Assembly: GCA_963556195.1 (NCBI GenBank)
Contig: CAUVYP010000579.1
Coordinates: 1,426,001-1,490,000 of the forward strand
DNA: 64,000 nucleotides
Direction: 5' to 3'
Origin: Sepiola atlantica
Lineage: Eukaryota; Mollusca; Cephalopoda; Sepiida; Sepiolidae
Positions 25,037 through 37,300 of this stretch are shown piece after piece. Position 1 is the first letter of the stretch. The number at the start of each line of letters is the position of its first letter. The notes beneath the pieces are model-generated. The model saw only the letters and a program-made list of their open reading frames with translations, was not told where the DNA came from and ran no database searches. Made by a program: the position numbers and the translations under genes.

Positions 25037-27454
25037 TTGTTGATGTTTTACGTATTCAGTTTGTATCGACATATCTCCGGGAGCACAAGAGCTGAACTTC
25101 TGAAACTTGGTACTTCAGTAGAAAATGTGTGTCCGCTAATGTCTGCAAAGTTTCAGAGCACAATTCTTATAAATGTGGAAGTTATAAACAAAAGCGATAT
25201 CAACTTAAAATCGCACTAAATTTTGTTGATGTTTTGCGTATTCAGTTTGTATCGACATATCTCCGGGAGTACAAGAGCTGAACTTCTGAAACTTGGTACT
25301 TCAGTAGAAAATGTGTGTCCGCTAATGTCTGCAAAGTTTCAGAGCACAATTTGTATAAATGTGGAAGTTATTAACAAAAGACCTATCAACTTTAAATCGC
25401 ACTAAATTTTGTTGATGTTTTGCGTATTCAGTTTGTATCGACATATCTCCGCGAGTACAAGAGCTGAACTTCTGAAACTTCGTACATCAGTAGAAAATGT
25501 GTGTCCGCTATTGTCTGCAAAGTTTCGGAGCACAATTCTCATAAATGTGGAAGTTATAAACAAAAGCGATATCAACTTAAAATCGCACTAAATTTTGTTG
25601 ATGTTTTGCGTATTCAGTTTGTATCGACATATCTCCGGGAGTACAAGAGCTGAACTTCTGAAACTTTGTACATCAGTAGAAAATGTGTGTCCGCTAATGT
25701 CTGCAAAGTTTCGGAGCACAATTCTTATAAATGTGGAAGTTATTAACACAAGCGATATACCTTTTAAATCGCACTAAATTTTGTTGATGTTTTGCGTATT
25801 CAGTTTGTATCGACATATCTCCGGGAGTACAAGAGCTGAACTTCTGAAACTTGGTACTTCAGTAGAAAATGTGTGTCCGCTAATGTCTGCAAAGTTTCAG
25901 AGCACAATTCTTATAAATGTGGAAGTTATAAACAAAAGCGATATCAACTTAAAATCGCACTAAATTTTGTTGATGTTTTGCGTATTCAGTTTGTATCGAC
26001 ATATCTCCGGGAGTACAAGAGCTGAACTTCTGAAACTTGGTACTTCAGTAGAAAATGTGTGTCCGCTAATGTCTGCAAAGTTTCGGAGCACAATTCTCAT
26101 AAATGTGGAAGTTATAAACAAAAGCGATATCAACTTAAAATCGCACTAAATTTTGTTGATGTTTTGCGTATTCAGTTTGTATCGACATATCTCCGGGAGT
26201 ACAAGAGCTGAACTTCTGAAACTTGGTACTTCAGTAGAAAATGTGTGTCCGCTAATGTCTGCAAAGTTTCAGAGCACAATTCTTATAAATGTGGAAGTTA
26301 TAAACAAAAGCGATATCAACTTAAAATCGCACTAAATTTTGTTGATGTTTTTCGTATTCAGTTTGTATCGACATATCTCCGGGAGTACAAGAGCTGGACT
26401 TCTGAAACTTGGTACTTCAGTAGAAAATGTGTGTCCGCTGATGTCTGCAAAGTTTCAGAGCACAATTCTTATAAATGTGGAAGTTATAAACACAAGCGAT
26501 ATCAACATAAAATCGCACTAAATTTTGTTGATGTTTTGCGTATTCAGTTTGTATCGACATATCTCCGGGAGTACAAGAGCTGAACTTCTGAAACTTGGTA
26601 CTTCAGTAGAAAATGTGTGTCCGCTAATGTCTGCAAAGTTTCGGAGCACAATTCTTATAAATGTGGAAGTTATAAACAAAAGCGATATCAACTTAAAATC
26701 GCACTAAATTTTGTTGATGTTTTGCGTATTCAGTTTGTATCGACATATCTCCGGGAGTACAAGAGCTGAACTTCTGAAACTTGGTACTTCAGTAGAAAAT
26801 GTGTGTCCGCTTATGTCTGCAACGTTTCAGAGCACAATTTGTATAAATGTGGAAGTTATAAACACAAGCGATATCAACCTTAAATCGCACTAAATTTTGT
26901 TGATGTTTTGCGTATTCAGTTTGTATCGACATATCTCCGGGAGTACAAGAGCTGAACTTCTGAAACTTGGTACTTCAGTAGAAAATGTGTGTCCGCTAAT
27001 GTCTGCAACGTTTCAGAGCACAATTTGTATAAATGTGGAAGTTATAAACACAAGCGATATCAACTTAAAATCGCACTAAATTTTGTTGATGTTTTGCGTA
27101 TTCAGTTTGTATCGACATATCTCCGGGAGTACAAGAGCTGAACTTCTGAAACTTGGTACTTCAGTAGAAAATGTGTGTCCGCTAATGTCTGCAAAGTTTC
27201 GGAGCACAATTCTTATAAATGTGGAAGTTATAAACAAAAGCGATATCAACTTAAAATCGCACTAAATTTTGTTGATGTTTTGCGTATTCAGTTTGTATCG
27301 ACATATCTCCGGGAGTACAAGAGCTGAACTTCTGAAACTTGGTACTTCAGTAGAAAATGTGTGTCCGCTTATGTCTGCAAAGTTTCGGAGCACAATTCTT
27401 ATAAATGTTGAAGTTATAAACAAAAGCGATATCAACTTAAAATCGCACTAAATT
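25037..27454. repeat. Transitional block of mixed cassettes
   Basis: Satellite only. Order: D (tacgta), an A/E mosaic (25223: TGT at 130-132 with the E 3' end), F (ccgcgag), H', D, B (with CTC at 130-132, an F-like 3' trait), D, G, B, A2, A2, B, B. It contains broken pieces of both the D-G-E-F-H and the C-E-F-H'-D cassettes and fits neither the 31-mer to the left nor the 11-mer to the right. Confidence 0.78.
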
Positions 27455-30400
27455 TTGTTGATGTTTTGCGTATTCAGTTTGTATCGACATATCTCCGGGA
27501 GTACAAGAGCTGAACTTCTGAAACTTGGTACTTCAGTAGAAAATGTGTGTCCGCTAATGTCTGCAAAGTTTCGGAGCACAATTCTTATAAATGTGGAAGT
27601 TATTAACACAAGCGATATACCTTTTAAATCGCACTAAATTTTGTTGATGTTTTGCGTATTCAGTTTGTATCGACATATCTCCGGGAGTACAAGAGCTGAA
27701 CTTCTGAAACTTGGTACTTCAGTAGAAAATGTGTGTCCGCTAATGTCTGCAAAGTTTCGGAGCACAATTCTTATAAATGTGGAAGTTATTAACAAAAGAC
27801 CTATCAACTTTAAATCGCACTAAATTTTGTTTATGTTTTGCGTATTCAGTTTGTATCGACATATCTCCGCGAGTACAAGAGCTGAACTTCTGAAACTTCG
27901 TACATCAGTAGAAAATGTGTGTCCGCTATTGTCTGCAAAGTTTCGGAGCACAATTCTCATAAATGTGGAAGTTATAAACAAAAGCGATATCAACTTAAAA
28001 TCGCACTAAATTTTGTTGATGTTTTGCGTATTCAGTTTGTATCGACATATCTCCGGGAGTACAAGAGCTGAACTTCTGAAACTTTGTACATCAGTAGAAA
28101 ATGTGTGTCCGCTAATGTCTGCAAAGTTTCGGAGCACAATTCTTATAAATGTGGAAGTTATTAACACAAGCGATATACCTTTTAAATCGCACTAAATTTT
28201 GTTGATGTTTTGCGTATTCAGTTTGTATCGACATATCTCCGGGAGTACAAGAGCTGAACTTCTGAAACTTGGTACTTCAGTAGAAAATGTGTGTCCGCTA
28301 ATGTCTGCAAAGTTTCAGAGCACAATTCTTATAAATGTGGAAGTTATAAACAAAAGCGATATCAACTTAAAATCGCACTAAATTTTGTTGATGTTTTGCG
28401 TATTCAGTTTGTATCGACATATCTCCGGGAGTACAAGAGCTGAACTTCTGAAACTTGGTACTTCAGTAGAAAATGTGTGTCCGCTAATGTCTGCAAAGTT
28501 TCAGAGCACAATTTGTATAAATGTGGAAGTTATAAACACAAGCGATATCAACTTAAAATCGCACTAAATTTTGTTGATGTTTTGCGTATTCAGTTTGTAT
28601 CGACATATCTCCGGGAGTACAAGAGCTGAACTTCTGAAACTTGGTACTTCAGTAGAAAATGTGTGTCCGCTAATGTCTGCAAAGTTTCAGAGCACAATTC
28701 TTATAAATGTGGAAGTTATTAACAAAAGCGATATCAACTTAAAATCGCACTAAATTTTGTTTATGTTTTGCGTATTCAGTTTGTATCGACATATCTCCGG
28801 GAGTACAAGAGCTGAACTTCTGAAACTTCGTACATCAGTAGAAAATGTGTGTCCGCTATTGTCTGCAAAGTTTCGGAGCACAATTCTCATAAATGTGGAA
28901 GTTATAAACAAAAGCGATATCAACTTAAAATCGCACTAAATTTTGTTGATGTTTTGCGTATTCAGTTTGTATCGACATATCTCCGGGAGTACAAGAGCTG
29001 AACTTCTGAAACTTGGTACTTCAGTAGAAAATGTGTGTCCGCTAATGTCTGCAAAGTTTCAGAGCACAATTCTTATAAATGTGGAAGTTATAAACAAAAG
29101 CGATATCAACTTAAAATCGCACTAAATTTTGTTGATGTTTTTCGTATTCAGTTTGTATCGACATATCTCCGGGAGTACAAGAGCTGGACTTCTGAAACTT
29201 GGTACTTCAGTAGAAAATGTGTGTCCGCTGATGTCTGCAAAGTTTCAGAGCACAATTCTTATAAATGTGGAAGTTATAAACACAAGCGATATCAACATAA
29301 AATCGCACTAAATTTTGTTGATGTTTTGCGTATTCAGTTTGTATCGACATATCTCCGGGAGTACAAGAGCTGAACTTCTGAAACTTGGTACTTCAGTAGA
29401 AAATGTGTGTCCGCTAATGTCTGCAAAGTTTCGGAGCACAATTCTTATAAATGTGGAAGTTATTAACAAAAGACCTATCAACTTTAAATCGCACTAAATT
29501 TTGTTTATGTTTTGCGTATTCAGTTTGTATCGACATATCTCCGGGAGTACAAGAGCTGAACTTCTGAAACTTGGTACTTCAGTAGAAAATGTGTGTCCGC
29601 TAATGTCTGCAAAGTTTCGGAGCACAATTCTTATAAATGTGGAAGTTATTAACACAAGCGATATACCTTTTAAATCGCACTAAATTTTGTTGATGTTTTG
29701 CGTATTCAGTTTGTATCGACATATCTCCGGGAGTACAAGAGCTGAACTTCTGAAACTTGGTACTTCAGTAGAAAATGTGTGTCCGCTAATGTCTGCAAAG
29801 TTTCGGAGCACAATTCTTATAAATGTGGAAGTTATTAACAAAAGACCTATCAACTTTAAATCGCACTAAATTTTGTTTATGTTTTGCGTATTCAGTTTGT
29901 ATCGACATATCTCCGCGAGTACAAGAGCTGAACTTCTGAAACTTCGTACATCAGTAGAAAATGTGTGTCCGCTATTGTCTGCAAAGTTTCGGAGCACAAT
30001 TCTCATAAATGTGGAAGTTATAAACAAAAGCGATATCAACTTAAAATCGCACTAAATTTTGTTGATGTTTTGCGTATTCAGTTTGTATCGACATATCTCC
30101 GGGAGTACAAGAGCTGAACTTCTGAAACTTTGTACATCAGTAGAAAATGTGTGTCCGCTAATGTCTGCAAAGTTTCGGAGCACAATTCTTATAAATGTGG
30201 AAGTTATTAACACAAGCGATATACCTTTTAAATCGCACTAAATTTTGTTGATGTTTTGCGTATTCAGTTTGTATCGACATATCTCCGGGAGTACAAGAGC
30301 TGAACTTCTGAAACTTGGTACTTCAGTAGAAAATGTGTGTCCGCTAATGTCTGCAAAGTTTCAGAGCACAATTCTTATAAATGTGGAAGTTATAAACAAA

Positions 30401-31546
30401 AGCGATATCAACTTAAAATCGCACTAAATTTTGTTGATGTTTTGCGTATTCAGTTTGTATCGACATATCTCCGGGAGTACAAGAGCTGAACTTCTGAAAC
30501 TTGGTACTTCAGTAGAAAATGTGTGTCCGCTAATGTCTGCAAAGTTTCAGAGCACAATTTGTATAAATGTGGAAGTTATAAACACAAGCGATATCAACTT
30601 AAAATCGCACTAAATTTTGTTGATGTTTTGCGTATTCAGTTTGTATCGACATATCTCCGGGAGTACAAGAGCTGAACTTCTGAAACTTGGTACTTCAGTA
30701 GAAAATGTGTGTCCGCTAATGTCTGCAAAGTTTCAGAGCACAATTCTTATAAATGTGGAAGTTATTAACAAAAGCGATATCAACTTAAAATCGCACTAAA
30801 TTTTGTTTATGTTTTGCGTATTCAGTTTGTATCGACATATCTCCGGGAGTACAAGAGCTGAACTTCTGAAACTTCGTACATCAGTAGAAAATGTGTGTCC
30901 GCTATTGTCTGCAAAGTTTCGGAGCACAATTCTCATAAATGTGGAAGTTATAAACAAAAGCGATATCAACTTAAAATCGCACTAAATTTTGTTGATGTTT
31001 TGCGTATTCAGTTTGTATCGACATATCTCCGGGAGTACAAGAGCTGAACTTCTGAAACTTGGTACTTCAGTAGAAAATGTGTGTCCGCTAATGTCTGCAA
31101 AGTTTCAGAGCACAATTCTTATAAATGTGGAAGTTATAAACAAAAGCGATATCAACTTAAAATCGCACTAAATTTTGTTGATGTTTTTCGTATTCAGTTT
31201 GTATCGACATATCTCCGGGAGTACAAGAGCTGGACTTCTGAAACTTGGTACTTCAGTAGAAAATGTGTGTCCGCTGATGTCTGCAAAGTTTCAGAGCACA
31301 ATTCTTATAAATGTGGAAGTTATAAACACAAGCGATATCAACATAAAATCGCACTAAATTTTGTTGATGTTTTGCGTATTCAGTTTGTATCGACATATCT
31401 CCGGGAGTACAAGAGCTGAACTTCTGAAACTTGGTACTTCAGTAGAAAATGTGTGTCCGCTAATGTCTGCAAAGTTTCGGAGCACAATTCTTATAAATGT
31501 GGAAGTTATTAACAAAAGACCTATCAACTTTAAATCGCACTAAATT
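27455..31546. repeat. 11-monomer HOR, two copies (2046 bp each)
   Basis: 27455-29500 and 29501-31546 have the same order: C, E, F(ccgcgag), H', D, A, D with T at 150, F, D, G(tttttcg), E. I see one family-level difference: the second copy begins TTGTTTATG because it follows an E monomer, while the first begins TTGTTGATG. The seventh monomer of each copy is D-type but is followed by TTGTTTATG, a 5' end otherwise linked to E. Confidence 0.9.
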
Positions 31547-34336
31547 TTGTTTATGTTTTGCGTATTCAGTTTGTATCGACATATCTCCGGGAGTACAAGA
31601 GCTGAACTTCTGAAACTTCGTACATCAGTAGAAAATGTGTGTCCGCTATTGTCTGCAAAGTTTCGGAGCACAATTCTCATAAATGTGGAAGTTATAAACA
31701 AAAGCGATATCAACTTAAAATCGCACTAAATTTTGTTGATGTTTTGCGTATTCAGTTTGTATCGACATATCTCCGGGAGTACAAGAGCTGAACTTCTGAA
31801 ACTTCGTACATCAGTAGAAAATGTGTGTCCGCTAATGTCTGCAAAGTTTCGGAGCACAATTCTTATAAATGTGGAAGTTATTAACACAAGCGATATACCT
31901 TTTAAATCGCACTAAATTTTGTTGATGTTTTACGTATTCAGTTTGTATCGACATATCTCCGGGAGTACAAGAGCTGAACTTCTGAAACTTGGTACTTCAG
32001 TAGAAAATGTGTGTCCGCTAATGTCTGCAAAGTTTCAGAGCACAATTCTTATAAATGTGGAAGTTATAAACAAAAGCGATATCAACTTAAAATCGCACTA
32101 AATTTTGTTGATGTTTTGCGTATTCAGTTTGTATCGACATATCTCCGGGAGTACAAGAGCTGAACTTCTGAAACTTGGTACGTCAGTAGAAAATGTGTGT
32201 CCGCTAATGTCTGCAAAGTTTCAGAGCACAATTCTTATAAATGTGGAAGTTATAAACAAAAGCGATATCAACTTAAAATCGCACTAAATTTTGTTGATGT
32301 TTTGCGTATTCAGTTTGTATCGACATATCTCCGGGAGTACAAGAGCTTAACTTCTGAAACTTGGTACTTCAGTAGAAAATGTGTGTCCGCTAATGTCTGC
32401 AAAGTTTCAGAGCACAATTTGTATAAATGTGGAAGTTATAAACACAAGCGATATCAACTTAAAATCGCACTAAATTTTGTTGATGTTTTGCGTATTCAGT
32501 TTGTATCGACATATCTCCGGGAGTACAAGAGCTGAACTTCTGAAACTTGGTACTTCAGTAGAAAATGTGTGTCCGCTAATGTCTGCAACGTTTCAGAGCA
32601 CAATTTGTATAAATGTGGAAGTTATAAACACAAGCGATATCAACTTAAAATCGCACTAAATTTTGTTGATGTTTTGCGTATTCAGTTTGTATCGACATAT
32701 CTCCGGGAGTACAAGAGCTGAACTTCTGAAACTTGGTACTTCAGTAGAAAATGTGTGTCCGCTAATGTCTGCAAAGTTTCGGAGCACAATTCTTATAAAT
32801 GTGGAAGTTATAAACAAAAGCGATATCAACTTAAAATCGCACTAAATTTTGTTGATGTTTTGCGTATTCAGTTTGTATCGACATATCTCCGGGAGTACAA
32901 GAGCTGAACTTCTGAAACTTGGTACTTCAGTAGAAAATGTGTGTCCGCTTATGTCTGCAAAGTTTCGGAGCACAATTCTTATAAATGTGGAAGTTATTAA
33001 CACAAGCGATATACCTTTTAAATCGCACTAAATTTTGTTGATGTTTTGCGTATTCAGTTTGTATCGACATATCTCCGGGAGTACAAGAGCTGAACTTCTG
33101 AAACTTGGTACTTCAGTAGAAAATGTGTGTCCGCTAATGTCTGCAAAGTTTCAGAGCACAATTCTTATAAATGTTGAAGTTATAAACTAAAGCGATATCA
33201 ACTTAAAATCGCACTAAATTTTGTTGATGTTTTGCGTATTCAGTTTGTATCGACATATCTCCGGGAGTACAAGAGCTGAACTTCTGAAACTTGGTACTTC
33301 AGTAGAAAATGTGTGTCCGCTAATGTCTGCAAAGTTTCGGAGCACAATTCTTATAAATGTGGAAGTTATTAACACAAGCGATATACCTTTTAAATCGCAC
33401 TAAATTTTGTTGATGTTTTGCGTATTCAGTTTGTATCGACATATCTCCGGGAGTACAAGAGCTGAACTTCTGAAACTTGGTACTTCAGTAGAAAATGTGT
33501 GTCCGCTAATGTCTGCAAAGTTTCGGAGCACAATTCTTATAAATGTGGAAGTTATTAACAAAAGACCTATCAACTTTAAATCGCACTAAATTTTGTTTAT
33601 GTTTTGCGTATTCAGTTTGTATCGACATATCTCCGCGAGTACAAGAGCTGAACTTCTGAAACTTCGTACATCAGTAGAAAATGTGTGTCCGCTATTGTCT
33701 GCAAAGTTTCGGAGCACAATTCTCATAAATGTGGAAGTTATAAACAAAAGCGATATCAACTTAAAATCGCACTAAATTTTGTTGATGTTTTGCGTATTCA
33801 GTTTGTATCGACATATCTCCGGGAGTACAAGAGCTGAACTTCTGAAACTTTGTACATCAGTAGAAAATGTGTGTCCGCTAATGTCTGCAAAGTTTCGGAG
33901 CACAATTCTTATAAATGTGGAAGTTATTAACACAAGCGATATACCTTTTAAATCGCACTAAATTTTGTTGATGTTTTGCGTATTCAGTTTGTATCGACAT
34001 ATCTCCGGGAGTACAAGAGCTGAACTTCTGAAACTTGGTACTTCAGTAGAAAATGTGTGTCCGCTAATGTCTGCAAAGTTTCAGAGCACAATTCTTATAA
34101 ATGTGGAAGTTATAAACAAAAGCGATATCAACTTAAAATCGCACTAAATTTTGTTGATGTTTTGCGTATTCAGTTTGTATCGACATATCTCCGGGAGTAC
34201 AAGAGCTGAACTTCTGAAACTTGGTACTTCAGTAGAAAATGTGTGTCCGCTAATGTCTGCAAAGTTTCAGAGCACAATTTGTATAAATGTGGAAGTTATA
34301 AACACAAGCGATATCAACTTAAAATCGCACTAAATT
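31547..34336. repeat. Right flank of the 11-mer HOR
   Basis: Satellite only. The order F, H, D(tacgta) repeats 24665-25222, then a D with ACG at 76-78, then the 10-monomer cassette A-A2-B-C-D-C-E-F(ccgcgag)-H'-D (32291-34150), then A. Two copies have gained in-frame stops in the 60-codon frame: GAA to TAA in the copy at 32291 (gagcttaac) and AAA to TAA in the copy at 33035 (aactaaagc). Confidence 0.82.
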
Positions 34337-37300
34337 TTGTTGATATTTTGCGTATTCAGTTTGTATCGACATATCTCCGGGAGTACAAGAGCTGAACTTC
34401 TGAAACTTGGTACTTCAGTAGAAAATGTGTGTCCGCTAATGTCTGCAACGTTTCAGAGCACAATTTGTATAAATGTGGAAGTTATAAACACAAGCGATAT
34501 CAACTTAAAATCGCACTAAATTTTGTTGATGTTTTGCGTATTCAGTTTGTATCGACATATCTCCGGGAGTACAAGAGCTGAACTTCTGAAACTTGGTACT
34601 TCAGTAGAAAATGTGTGTCCGCTAATGTCTGCAAAGTTTCGGAGCACAATTCTTATAAATGTGGAAGTTATAAACAAAAGCGATATCAACTTAAAATCGC
34701 ACTAAATTTTGTTGATGTTTTGCGTATTCAGTTTGTATCGACATATCTCCGGGAGTACAAGAGCTGAACTTCTGAAACTTGGTACTTCAGTAGAAAATGT
34801 GTGTCCGCTTATGTCTGCAAAGTTTCGGAGCACAATTCTTATAAATGTGGAAGTTATTAACACAAGCGATATACCTTTTAAATCGCACTAAATTTTGTTG
34901 ATGTTTTGCGTATTCAGTTTGTATCGACATATCTCCGGGAGTACAAGAGCTGAACTTCTGAAACTTGGTACTTCAGTAGAAAATGTGTGTCCGCTAATGT
35001 CTGCAAAGTTTCAGAGCACAATTCTTATAAATGTGGAAGTTATAAACAAAAGCGATATCAACTTAAAATCGCACTAAATTTTGTTGATGTTTTGCGTATT
35101 CAGTTTGTATCGACATATCTCCGGGAGTACAAGAGCTGAACTTCTGAAACTTGGTACTTCAGTAGAAAATGTGTGTCCGCTAATGTCTGCAAAGTTTCGG
35201 AGCACAATTCTTATAAATGTGGAAGTTATTAACACAAGCGATATACCTTTTAAATCGCACTAAATTTTGTTGATGTTTTGCGTATTCAGTTTGTATCGAC
35301 ATATCTCCGGGAGTACAAGAGCTGAACTTCTTAAACTTGGTACTTCAGTAGAAAATGTGTGTCCGCTAATGTCTGCAAAGTTTCAGAGCACAATTCTTAT
35401 AAATGTGGAAGTTATAAACAAAAGCGATATCAACTTAAAATCGCACTAAATTTTGTTGATGTTTTGCGTATTCAGTTTGTATCGACATATCTCCGGGAGT
35501 ACAAGAGCTGAACTTCTGAAACTTGGTACTTCAGTAGAAAATGTGTGTCCGCTAATGTCTGCAAAGTTTCAGAGCACAATTTGTATAAATGTGGAAGTTA
35601 TAAACACAAGCGATATCAACTTAAAATCGCACTAAATTTTGTTGATGTTTTGCGTATTCAGTTTGTATCGACATATCTCCGGGAGTACAAGAGCTGACCT
35701 TCTGAAACTTGGTACTTCAGTAGAAAATGTGTGTCCGCTATTGTCTGCAAAGTTTCGGAGCACAATTCTTATAAATGTGGAAGTTATTAACACAAGCGAT
35801 ATACCTTTTAAATCGCACTAAATTTTGTTGATGTTTTGCGTATTCAGTTTGTATCGACATATCTCCGGGAGTACAAGAGCTGAACTTCTGAAACTTGGTA
35901 CTTCAGTAGAAAATGTGTGTCCGCTAATGTCTGCAAAGTTTCAGAGCACAATTCTTATAAATGTGGAAGTTATAAACAAAAGCGATATCAACTTAAAATC
36001 GCACTAAATTTTGTTGATGATTTGCGTATTCAGTTTGTATCGACATATCTCCGGGAGTACAAGAGCTGAACTTCTGAAACTTGGTACTTCAGTAGAAAAT
36101 GTGTGTCCGCTAATGTCTGCAAAGTTTCAGAGCACAATTTGTATAAATGTGGAAGTTATAAACACAAGCGATATCAACTTAAAATCGCACTAAATTTTGT
36201 TGATGTTTTGCGTATTCAGTTTGTATCGACATATCTCCGGGAGTACAAGAGCTGAACTTCTGAAACTTGGTACTTCAGTAGAAAATGTGTGTCCGCTAAT
36301 GTCTGCAAAGTTTCGGAGCACAATTCTTATAAATGTGGAAGTTATTAACAAAAAACCTATCAACTTTAAATCGCACTAAATTTTGTTTATGTTTTGCGTA
36401 TTCAGTTTGTATCGACATATCTCCGGGAGTACAAGAGCTGAACTTCTGAAACTTCGTACATCAGTAGAAAATGTGTGTCCGCTATTGTCTGCAAAGTTTC
36501 GGAGCACAATTCTCATAAATGTGGAAGTTATAAACAAAAGCGATATCAACTTAAAATCACACTAAATTTTGTTGATGTTTTGCGTATTCAGTTTGTATCG
36601 ACATATCTCCGGGAGTACAAGAGCTGAACTTCTGAAACTTGGTACTTCAGTAGAAAATGTGTGTCCGCTAATGTCTGCAACGTTTCAGAGCACAATTTGT
36701 ATAAATGTGGAAGTTATAAACACAAGCGATATCAACTTAAAATCGCACTAAATTTTGTTGATGTTTTGCGTATTCAGTTTGTATCGACATATCTCCGGGA
36801 GTACAAGAGCTGAACTTCTGAAACTTGGTACTTCAGTAGAAAATGTGTGTCCGCTAATGTCTGCAAAGTTTCGGAGCACAATTCTTATAAATGTGGAAGT
36901 TATAAACAAAAGCGATATCAACTTAAAATCGCACTAAATTTTGTTGATGTTTTGCGTATTCAGTTTGTATCGACATATCTCCGGGAGTACAAGAGCTGAA
37001 CTTCTGAAACTTGGTACTTCAGTAGAAAATGTGTGTCCGCTTATGTCTGCAAAGTTTCGGAGCACAATTCTTATAAATGTGGAAGTTATTAACACAAGCG
37101 ATATACCTTTTAAATCGCACTAAATTTTGTTGATGTTTTGCGTATTCAGTTTGTATCGACATATCTCCGGGAGTACAAGAGCTGAACTTCTGAAACTTGG
37201 TACTTCAGTAGAAAATGTGTGTCCGCTAATGTCTGCAAAGTTTCAGAGCACAATTCTTATAAATGTGGAAGTTATAAACAAAAGCGATATCAACTTAAAA

